NCBI GenBank assembly: GCA_016872225.1 | Contig: VHAW01000073.1 | Coordinates: 1-8,545, forward strand | Source of the DNA: Sphingomonadales bacterium | Lineage (GTDB): Bacteria; Bacteroidota; Bacteroidia; UBA7662 | Direction: 5' to 3' | DNA: 8,545 nucleotides | Shown here: in pieces, positions 1 through 6,292 of the stretch | Position numbering within the stretch: position 1 is the stretch's first letter | Layout: every line of letters begins with the position of its first letter | Position numbers and translations under genes: made by a program | Notes under the pieces: model-generated | Told to the model about the DNA's origin: nothing | The model's input: the letters and a program-made list of their open reading frames with translations, nothing else | The model's database searches: none

Positions 1-1187
1 TGAAGGGGAAATTATGTGTTACAGCAGGGCTTGGAGGAATGGGGGGAGCGCAGCCATTGGCCATCACCATGGCGGAGGGGGTTTGTTTGGCGGCGGAGGT
101 GGAAGTATGGAGAGCGCGCAAGCGCATCGAGACCCGCTATTTAGACAAGGTGTTCTACCAATTGGATGAAGGAATAGATGCGGCTTTGGATGCATGCCGT
201 GAAGGAGTTGCCTTGAGCATAGGGGTGATTTGCACGGCGGTGGATTTGTTGGAGCGATTGAAGGAGCGGGGCATTGTTCCGGAAGTCTTGACGGATCAAA
301 CTTCGGCCCATGATCCGATGGTGGGTTATATTCCTCAAGAAATGAGCAACGACGAGGCGAATGCCTTGCGAACAGAGAATCCAGAACAATACTTAAGGCT
401 TGTCTATGCCGCCATGCACAGGCATGTGGAGTTGATGGTGGAATTTCAAGGAAAGGGATCCATCACCTTTGATTACGGGAATAACCTGAGAGGTCGGGCC
501 CTGGAGGCTGGTTATACGGAAGCCTTTGATTTTCCGGGTTTTGTGCCGGCGTATATCCGGCCTTTGTTTTGCGAGGGAAAGGGACCTTTTCGTTGGGTCG
601 CCCTTTCCGGTGATCCCAAGGATATCGAGGTCACCGATTGTCTGCTTTTGGATTTGTTTCCGGAGAACAAGGGTCTCAAGCGGTGGCTTACCATGGCCAA
701 GGAGCGGATTGCTTTCCAGGGATTACCTGCGCGGATCTGTTGGCTGGGTCAGGGGGAGCGTCAAAAGGCCGCCTTGGCCTTTAACGAATTGGTGCGAAGT
801 GGTCAAGTGGCGGCTCCCCTCGTCATCGGTAGGGATCATTTGGATACCGGGTCTGTGGCTTCCCCTAATCGGGAGACGGAGGGCATGCTGGATGGTTCGG
901 ATGCAGTTGCGGACTGGCCCATTCTGAACGCCTTGGTGAACACCGCAGGTGGGGCATCATGGGTGAGCCTGCATCACGGTGGAGGAGTGGGGATGGGTTA
1001 TTCCATTCATTCCGGGATGGTCATTGTGGCCGATGGAACCGCGGCTGCCGAGGAGCGATTGCGCCGTGTTTTGCACAACGATCCGGGGATGGGCGTGATT
1101 CGTCACCTCGACGCTGGATATCCAATTGCTGTTCAAACGGGCCGCGAGCATGGATTACAGCTTACGGACCGACTTGCATGTTTATAA
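1..1187 (+). CDS. hutU: Urocanate hydratase (urocanase), 5'-truncated by window edge
   Basis: Cytoplasmic NAD-dependent enzyme of histidine breakdown; it hydrates urocanate to 4-imidazolone-5-propionate (EC 4.2.1.49). The reading frame is open from base 3 and already reads GKLCVTAGLGGMGGAQP, the glycine-rich NAD-binding stretch, so the ATG at 39 is internal and about 165 N-terminal residues lie outside the window (compared with the 557-residue Pseudomonas enzyme). Visible landmarks are TDQTSAHDP, FDYGNN, DFPGFVPAYIRPLFC, the family signature FQGLPARICW (bases 714-743, with the catalytically important Cys at 738-740, equivalent to P. putida Cys410), VIGRDHLD and SLHHGGGVGMG. There are 148 residues after the signature Cys, as in the short bacterial form, so the C-terminus is complete. 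No other hut gene is in view; any partners would lie to the left. It converges on dapA. Family assignment is essentially certain. Confidence 0.97.
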   Translation, partial: KGKLCVTAGLGGMGGAQPLAITMAEGVCLAAEVEVWRARKRIETRYLDKVFYQLDEGIDAALDACREGVALSIGVICTAVDLLERLKERGIVPEVLTDQTSAHDPMVGYIPQEMSNDEANALRTENPEQYLRLVYAAMHRHVELMVEFQGKGSITFDYGNNLRGRALEAGYTEAFDFPGFVPAYIRPLFCEGKGPFRWVALSGDPKDIEVTDCLLLDLFPENKGLKRWLTMAKERIAFQGLPARICWLGQGERQKAALAFNELVRSGQVAAPLVIGRDHLDTGSVASPNRETEGMLDGSDAVADWPILNALVNTAGGASWVSLHHGGGVGMGYSIHSGMVIVADGTAAAEERLRRVLHNDPGMGVIRHLDAGYPIAVQTGREHGLQLTDRLACL

Positions 1188-1353
1188 TCTTCTCCCGAGA
1201 CTTGTTTAGGATTCGTTACGGGTTCGTTATCTGAATGATTATTGAATTAATATTCCGAAGGATAAGGTATGAAAATAAGGCAGGAGAAGGGTGCCCGAAA
1301 ATTCGAGAAAAACTTTATTGGAATTATTCGATTTTACCCCCGATCTTCTTGAT
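1188..1353. other. Intergenic gap between convergent hutU and dapA
   Basis: This 166-base A/T-rich non-coding stretch separates two genes transcribed toward each other, so it should hold the ends of both transcripts. I see no strong GC-rich hairpin followed by a T run on either strand. It contains a short direct repeat, TTCGTTA at 1212-1218 and 1223-1229 (11 bases apart), and one imperfect inverted repeat described separately. No RNA gene is recognisable. Confidence 0.7.
1289..1339. terminator. Imperfect inverted repeat, possible bidirectional terminator
   Basis: GGGT (1289-1292) can pair with ACCC (1336-1339), AAAA (1298-1301) with TTTT (1332-1335), and TCGA (1303-1306) with TCGA (1328-1331). 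A five-base internal loop and a one-base bulge interrupt the left arm, and the terminal loop is about 21 bases. It lies 15 bases past the dapA stop and 102 bases past the hutU stop, where a shared terminator would be expected. The stem is weak, and the only T-rich run sits in the loop on the minus-strand reading, so termination is inferred mainly from position. Confidence 0.22.
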
Positions 1354-2259
1354 TCAGGAGGTATACTTTATGGAGGAAGCGAAATCCTGAAGCTCAACAG
1401 ACAATTGCTTTTGAAGGTTAGGGCTGATACCGACCAAAGGAAGTCTGAGGAAGCTCTCGCAAAGGCCCAATTCCTGAAGGAGGAACTTGATGCCGGCTGG
1501 GCTGCCTTCGCGAAAGACCGAAGTCATGATCGGTAACAATTGGTGATGAATTTGGCGGGCCGCATGGAAATCCCCGTTCAGGGCGAGTCGAACCATCGAG
1601 CTGAAGTGTTGAGGCAGGGCATTGCCGATGACCGAAATCACCCCGTCCAAGCCCAGGGCAAGCAAGGGCAGGGAAATGGCGTCATCCCCGGAATAGACCT
1701 TGAAGGAGGCCGGCTTGGATCGCATGATTTCCATGATTTGAGCCCAGTCGCCCGAGGCTTCTTTGGTTCCCACAATGTTTGGAAAATCAGCCGCAAGGCG
1801 TAAGGTGGTTTCGGCGGTCAGGGAACAACCTGTGCGCGCGGGGACATTGTAAAGGACGATGGGCTTGTCCGTGGATAAAGCGAGTTCCCGGTAATGAGCA
1901 TAAAGCCCTTCTTGGGTTGGTCGGTTGTAATACGGTGTTACAGACAGTAAAGCGTCCACACCTTCGAGGTCAAAGGCATGCAATTGATCAAGCAATTCCC
2001 TGGTATCGTTACCTCCCATCCCGCACCACAAGGGGATTCGCCCTGCTAGGTTCTTTCGAACCAGACCCAAAACCTGCATGCGTTCTTCTTTGGACAAGGT
2101 GGGAGTCTCCCCGGTGGTTCCCAGTGCAACCACGAAGTCAACACCACCATCTACAAGGTGGTGGATGACTTTGGCGATCCCGGCAGAATCAGGATTTCCT
2201 TGATGGTCAAAGGGGGTGACTACCGCAATGCCGGTACCGTTCGGAAGTCGTGGGTTCAT
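1354..2259 (-). CDS. dapA: 4-hydroxy-tetrahydrodipicolinate synthase
   Basis: Cytoplasmic Schiff-base aldolase that condenses pyruvate with aspartate semialdehyde, the first committed step toward diaminopimelate and lysine. The 301-residue product is close to the usual 290-300 and is one TIM barrel. Active-site residues are all in place: GTTGET with Thr48-Thr49, VTPYYNRP with Tyr110-Tyr111, VLYNVPARTG with Tyr137 and the substrate-binding Arg142, and GTKEASG with the Schiff-base Lys166 (bases 1762-1764). These match E. coli Thr44/Thr45, Tyr106/Tyr107, Tyr133, Arg138 and Lys161. The YNVPARTG and KEASG context favours true DapA over related aldolases such as N-acetylneuraminate lyase. The start is ATG at 2259, 18 bases after the preceding stop, with no clear Shine-Dalgarno sequence. 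It is the last gene of the minus-strand run. Confidence 0.97.
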   Translation of the reverse strand: MNPRLPNGTGIAVVTPFDHQGNPDSAGIAKVIHHLVDGGVDFVVALGTTGETPTLSKEERMQVLGLVRKNLAGRIPLWCGMGGNDTRELLDQLHAFDLEGVDALLSVTPYYNRPTQEGLYAHYRELALSTDKPIVLYNVPARTGCSLTAETTLRLAADFPNIVGTKEASGDWAQIMEIMRSKPASFKVYSGDDAISLPLLALGLDGVISVIGNALPQHFSSMVRLALNGDFHAARQIHHQLLPIMTSVFREGSPAGIKFLLQELGLCESFLRLPLVGISPNLQKQLSVELQDFASSIKYTS

Positions 2260-2277
2260 GGGTCGTCTTGAAATGAA

Positions 2278-2892
2278 TTAGGCTTGTTGGGTTTGGCTTA
2301 TGGGGTGAATACTCTGAAGTTTCTCGCGATGAATTTGATGCAACCCCAGATGCTCCAAATGCTGAAGCAAGGATCGAAGACTGGGCTTGGCTCCTGCAAG
2401 TTTGAGACCCAATTCCAAATTATAGGGTTGGGAAGGTTGGTTGCGGTTGACGCCGATTTTGAATTGGGCGTTGGAGGCCATGACCAGGTATTCCAAAGGC
2501 GGATTTTCTACCGGGCACAAATTGATGCACAAATCAAAGGGCCTGGATTTGGCCAGAGAGACGATACGATCTGGCGGGAGCAAAGTGTTGGTGAGTTCTT
2601 GGCTATGGAAGCTATTCAAGTCAGTCTGGGCATGCCGTACCAGGCCCAAGGTTTGGCAAAAGAAATCTGGTCGCCGATACTGGGCTACGAGCTTGGCAAG
2701 GTCTATCTGCCAAGCATCGTTTCCGTCGAATAGGACTAGCCAGCCTCCCCTGTTCAGCTGGTTCTTTCCTTGGACTGATCCAGCCGTTGCGGCAGGAAAT
2801 TCCGTGGACAAGGTTTTGATTAAGCGCTGAAACATCCATTTCCGAAGGAACATGGGTGGCTTGAACGGGATTTTATCAAAATTATTAGCCAT
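2278..2892 (-). CDS. Conserved hypothetical protein, DUF6913-like (Bacteroidota)
   Basis: This is a small soluble protein of 204 residues with no signal peptide, no membrane segment and no catalytic motif that I recognise. The central part alternates strands and helices: GGWLVLFDGNDAWQ, then a run containing LGLVRHAQ, then FDLCINLCPVENPPLEYLV followed by NAQFKIGV. The last two resemble the hydrophobic core of the Bacteroidota family DUF6913, which I recall lying near ligA and dapA; that family call is from memory and moderate. I chose ATG at 2892, preceded by an AGGG, 34 bases after the ligA stop. The same frame also has an upstream TTG at 2922, only 4 bases after the ligA stop, which would add ten residues (MNALRILQGI). 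It lies between ligA and dapA on the same strand, so it is probably co-transcribed with both. Function unknown. Confidence 0.82.
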   Translation of the reverse strand: MANNFDKIPFKPPMFLRKWMFQRLIKTLSTEFPAATAGSVQGKNQLNRGGWLVLFDGNDAWQIDLAKLVAQYRRPDFFCQTLGLVRHAQTDLNSFHSQELTNTLLPPDRIVSLAKSRPFDLCINLCPVENPPLEYLVMASNAQFKIGVNRNQPSQPYNLELGLKLAGAKPSLRSLLQHLEHLGLHQIHREKLQSIHPISQTQQA

Positions 2893-2926
2893 GATACCCT
2901 GCAAGATACGAAGGGCATTCAACCTG

Positions 2927-4999
2927 CTACGGCGTCCTCTCTCCGTTCCCTTGCAGGATTTTCAGAATTTCTTCTTCGGTCAAGATGGTGATGCCCCAGT
3001 CCCGCACTTTACGAAGCTTGGAGGGTCCTGCCTCCGTACCCGCGACAAGGTAGTCCAATTTGCTGCTAATCGATCCCAACAGGGTTCCACCGGCATCTTC
3101 GATTTGCTGCTTCAGTGTTTCACGATCCAGCTGTTCAAAGCGCCCGGTGACCAAGAGTTTTTTGTTTTCTAACGGTCTTGGGAGGGAAAGATCGCTAGGC
3201 CCATTGTCAGGTGCTGAAGGAAGCCCGAAGTGTCGCGGCGCATACGCCATGGTTAAACCGTACAAGGCCAGCCTCTGCCATAAAGATTGGTGCTGGCGGT
3301 CCGCAAACCACTCAAGAATTTGGTCTGCCGATTTTTCTCCAATTTCATGAATGGCCAATAAATCGTCTCGTGTGGCCACCGATAGGTTGGCCATGTTCTG
3401 GAATTTCCTGGCCAAGGTAAGGGAAGCAACTTCGCCGATTCCTCGAATACCCAAGGCAAAGAGCACCTTTTCGAAAGGAATTCTTTTGGATTCCTCAATG
3501 GATTGCAACAAACGTTTCCGGCTACGTTCGCCCATGCGTTCCATCAAGGACAAGCGTTCATGGGATAGCCGATACAAGTCTGCAGGATCTTGAATGATTT
3601 GAAGTTGTAACAATGCTTCCAGCGTTTCTGGGCCCAGGTGTTCAATGTTCATGGCCTTGCGGGATACAAAGTGTTCAAGCCTGCCCAAAATCTGCGGTGG
3701 GCAATTACGGTGGTTCGCGCAATAGTGCAAGGCGTCTTGTCCCAACAAGGGGTTACCGCATTCTGGGCAATTTCGAGGAAACGGTATGGCCGCAGCGCCA
3801 TCGGGCCGTAGGGCAAGAACCACGTCGGTGATTTTGGGGATAATATCACCCCCTTTTTCCAAGAGGATCGTGTCTCCGTAGTGCAGATCAAGCCTTCGCA
3901 TTTCGGCATCGTTGTAGAGCGATGCGCGCTGTACGGTGGTGCCCGCCACTTCCACGGCTTGGAGATGGGCCACTGGGGTAACCACTCCAGTTCGACCGAC
4001 CTGAAATTTCACGTCCTGCAGTACCGTCTGAACCGATTGAGCAGGGTATTTGTAGGCGATGGCCCACCGAGGGGATTTGGCAGTATAGCCTAATTCTTCA
4101 CGATGCCCGAAGTCATCTACCTTGACAACGACCCCGTCAATATCAAAGGGTAATTCGGTTCGGGTACTTTGCCAGCGATGTATGAATCGAAGGACTTCTT
4201 CAAAGGTTGAAGGGCCAATTCGATGTGCCGAAACGGGAAAACCCCAGTCTTTCAACAAAGCCATCCGAAGGTGATGATGGGCATTGCGATGCATCCCATC
4301 GAAATCGCCATCCAGTTGATAACACAATGCGGATAATTTACGGCGTCGCACTTGTTTGCTATCAAGGAGTTTAAGCGTTCCAGAGGCAAAATTTCGGGGA
4401 TTGGCATAGGTTTCTTCCCCTTGTTCCCTTTTGTTATGGTTGATGCGCTCAAAGGCCGAGCGGTCCATGTAAATTTCTCCTCGGATTTCCACGGCCTCCA
4501 ACGGGGCCGACGCTTTCAAAACCAGGGGGATGCATTCGATAGTTCGCACATTGGCGGTCACATCATCGCCTCGCAAGCCATCCCCTCGGGTCACGGCATA
4601 TTCCAGCCTTCGGTTTCGGTAATGCAAGGATATCGCTACCCCATCAATTTTCAATTCAGCACTGTACCGCGGACTGAAACCTAAGGCTTTGCAGCAGCGG
4701 TCATGAAAACCCTTCAATTCATCCTGGCTGTAGGTATTACCCAAGGATAGCATGGGACGCAGATGGTCTCTGGTTTCGAAGCCGACTATCACATCACCTC
4801 CAACGCGTTTGGTGGGGGAATCGTCCTCAACCCATTGAGGGTTCTTGCGCTCCAAGGCTTCAAGTTCCTTGAGCAAAAGGTCAAATTCTTGGTCCGTGAC
4901 CAGCGATTGATCTTGGAGATAATAGGCGCGGTTGTAATGACGCAATAGCTGGGCTAAGTCCCGCATTCTCGCCAATTCGGGATTCATCGGGGAATCCAT
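2927..4999 (-). CDS. ligA: NAD-dependent DNA ligase LigA
   Basis: Seals nicks in DNA during replication and repair using NAD+ (EC 6.5.1.2). The 690-residue product has the full family layout. Domain Ia lies near residues 15-50. The nucleotidyltransferase domain has the adenylated Lys117 in KIDG (bases 4649-4651), TRGDGLRGDDVT, EIRGEIYM, PRNFASGTLK, FDIDGVVVKV and the nearby YTAKSPRWAIAYKYP. An OB fold follows (VGRTGVVTPVA, VQRASLYN), then a four-Cys zinc finger (Cys411, 414, 427, 433), helix-hairpin-helix repeats (LGIRGIGEV, IHEIGEKSA) and a C-terminal BRCT domain (about 611-683, LLVTGRF, KLDYLVAG). In domain Ia the residue equivalent to E. coli Tyr35 is Phe39, a conservative change. The start is ATG at 4999; Met5 (base 4987) is an alternative. 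It follows accA by 48 bases and has no strong Shine-Dalgarno sequence. Confidence 0.98.
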   Translation of the reverse strand: MDSPMNPELARMRDLAQLLRHYNRAYYLQDQSLVTDQEFDLLLKELEALERKNPQWVEDDSPTKRVGGDVIVGFETRDHLRPMLSLGNTYSQDELKGFHDRCCKALGFSPRYSAELKIDGVAISLHYRNRRLEYAVTRGDGLRGDDVTANVRTIECIPLVLKASAPLEAVEIRGEIYMDRSAFERINHNKREQGEETYANPRNFASGTLKLLDSKQVRRRKLSALCYQLDGDFDGMHRNAHHHLRMALLKDWGFPVSAHRIGPSTFEEVLRFIHRWQSTRTELPFDIDGVVVKVDDFGHREELGYTAKSPRWAIAYKYPAQSVQTVLQDVKFQVGRTGVVTPVAHLQAVEVAGTTVQRASLYNDAEMRRLDLHYGDTILLEKGGDIIPKITDVVLALRPDGAAAIPFPRNCPECGNPLLGQDALHYCANHRNCPPQILGRLEHFVSRKAMNIEHLGPETLEALLQLQIIQDPADLYRLSHERLSLMERMGERSRKRLLQSIEESKRIPFEKVLFALGIRGIGEVASLTLARKFQNMANLSVATRDDLLAIHEIGEKSADQILEWFADRQHQSLWQRLALYGLTMAYAPRHFGLPSAPDNGPSDLSLPRPLENKKLLVTGRFEQLDRETLKQQIEDAGGTLLGSISSKLDYLVAGTEAGPSKLRKVRDWGITILTEEEILKILQGNGERTP

Positions 5000-5047
5000 G
5001 AGTTTTTAATTCACTGGTTAAGCATGCAACACAACAACCTTCAAGGT

Positions 5048-6040
5048 CTAATGGCTTTCTGTTCCGAAAACCCCCATGTTGCTGAAACGTTCTATACGGG
5101 CTTGGATGCGGGCTTGGCTGTCCATGGATTGCAATTCTTTCAAATTTTTGAGGAGATATTTCTTGAGGGTTGCGGCCATCCCTTCCCGGTCTCGGTGAGC
5201 GCCGCCCAACGGTTCGGGTACTATTTCATGCACTAAGCCTTGGGCTAGCATGGCTTCGGCGGTTAGTTTCAGAGCTTCAGCCGCTTTTTCTTTGTGGTCC
5301 CAGTTTCGCCACAGGATGCTACTGCAGGATTCGGGGGAAATCACCGAGTACCAGGTATTTTCCAACATGAGCACCCGGTCCCCAATGCCGATGCCGATTG
5401 CACCGCCGGATGCACCTTCGCCCACAATGACCACGATGACAGGGACTTTGAGTTTGAACATCTCTCGGATATTGCGGGCGATGGCCTCGGCCTGACCTCG
5501 CTCTTCCGCTTCGATGCCGGGAAAAGCACCTGGCGTGTCAATCAATGTTATAATAGGTTTATTGAATTTTTCGGCCATTTTCATAAGGCGCAAAGCCTTG
5601 CGATATCCCTCCGGGTTGGCCATTCCGAAATTTCGGTATTGGCGCATTTTGGTATTGATACCCTTTTGGTGTCCGATAAACATCACGGTTTCTCCATCCA
5701 TTTTGGCAAAGCCGCCCACGATGGCTTTGTCGTCTCCGAAGGCACGGTCTCCGTGGAGTTCCACAAAGTCAGTACAAATGTGTTCCACGTAGAAGAGGGT
5801 GTAGGGCCGATCTAAGTGTCTTGACATTTGCACTTTCTGCCAGCCCGTCAAATTTCTGTACAGTTGGCGTTTAGCTTTGATAATCTGGGTTTCTATCGCG
5901 CGGATTGGACCGCTAACATCACTTTTACCTTTGTCTTGGATTTGCTGAAGCTTTAGGAGTTCGTCCTCCAGGTCTTGGATTGGTTTTTCAAAATCAAGCC
6001 AAGCTGGAGCGGTTTTGGGCGTGGTTGAAGAGGTGGACAT
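5048..6040 (-). CDS. accA: Acetyl-CoA carboxylase carboxyltransferase subunit alpha
   Basis: Alpha half of the carboxyltransferase that moves the carboxyl group from carboxy-biotin (on AccB) to acetyl-CoA, making malonyl-CoA for fatty-acid synthesis. It works with AccD, which is not in this window. The product is 330 residues (E. coli 319). An N-terminal helical arm (about 17-60) leads into the crotonase-like fold. Family motifs are present: GWQKVQMSRHLDRPYT (66-81), ELHGDRAFGDD (94-104), GHQKG (123-127), RNFGMANPEGYRKALRLM (136-153), DTPGAFPGIEAEERGQ (168-183), the glycine-rich GEGASGGA (207-214) that forms part of the CoA and oxyanion site, and NTWYSVISPES (228-238). There is no zinc finger, as expected for AccA rather than AccD. 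The start is ATG at 6040, only 12 bases after the stop of the upstream T9SS cargo gene. Its leader (TTGAATTAACCC) has no Shine-Dalgarno sequence. Confidence 0.97.
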   Translation of the reverse strand: MSTSSTTPKTAPAWLDFEKPIQDLEDELLKLQQIQDKGKSDVSGPIRAIETQIIKAKRQLYRNLTGWQKVQMSRHLDRPYTLFYVEHICTDFVELHGDRAFGDDKAIVGGFAKMDGETVMFIGHQKGINTKMRQYRNFGMANPEGYRKALRLMKMAEKFNKPIITLIDTPGAFPGIEAEERGQAEAIARNIREMFKLKVPVIVVIVGEGASGGAIGIGIGDRVLMLENTWYSVISPESCSSILWRNWDHKEKAAEALKLTAEAMLAQGLVHEIVPEPLGGAHRDREGMAATLKKYLLKNLKELQSMDSQARIQARIERFSNMGVFGTESH

Positions 6041-6052
6041 GGGTTAATTCAA

Positions 6053-6292
6053 TCATTGAAGAAGAAAGCGAATCCAATTTCTTCCTCTTTTGCTCTGGTA
6101 TTCAAGGAGGTATAGGCCTGGTTCCAGCAGGCCAGTCAAATCAAGTTCCTCCCTGCCCAGGCTGGGGTTTTCGATTTGGCCTTGGTGCAAGGTTTGACCG
6201 TTTAGATGAATCACTCGATAGGTTGCCGAGGATTCGTCAGCCGGGAATTCCAAGGTGAATCTTCCTTTGCCAGGATTGGGATAAAGGCGTAA
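6053..6292 (-). other. T9SS type A C-terminal sorting domain
   Basis: The last 79 residues form the typical T9SS type A tail: LRLYPNPGKGRFTLEF at the start, a middle YRVIHLNGQTLHQG turn, then LDLTGLLEPGLYLLEYQ and a final short basic and hydrophobic strand (NWIRFLLQ). The family signal directs the folded cargo through the outer-membrane translocon, after which the tail is normally cleaved and the protein attached to A-LPS or released. Confidence 0.93.

Noticed and set aside
526..927. 133-codon plus-strand frame inside hutU
   Set aside because: Alternate frame of a clearly conserved enzyme with no break in the true frame.
1269..1352. Short 27-codon frame (ATG AAA ATA) in the hutU-dapA gap
   Set aside because: Too short, without a ribosome binding site or recognisable protein; it also spans most of the inverted repeat.
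1291..1536. 81-codon plus-strand frame with GTG start
   Set aside because: It mostly overlaps the end of dapA on the opposite strand, and its protein has no family features.
4876..4890. Tyr-to-Phe change at the LigA position equivalent to E. coli Tyr35 as a sign of lost NAD specificity
   Set aside because: The change is conservative, the other domain Ia residues are in place, and as far as I recall Phe is common there in Bacteroidota ligases.
5035..5047. Small palindrome ACCTTCAAGGT just after the accA stop
   Set aside because: Five-base arms with a one-base centre cannot form a hairpin terminator and there is no T run; a chance palindrome is likely.
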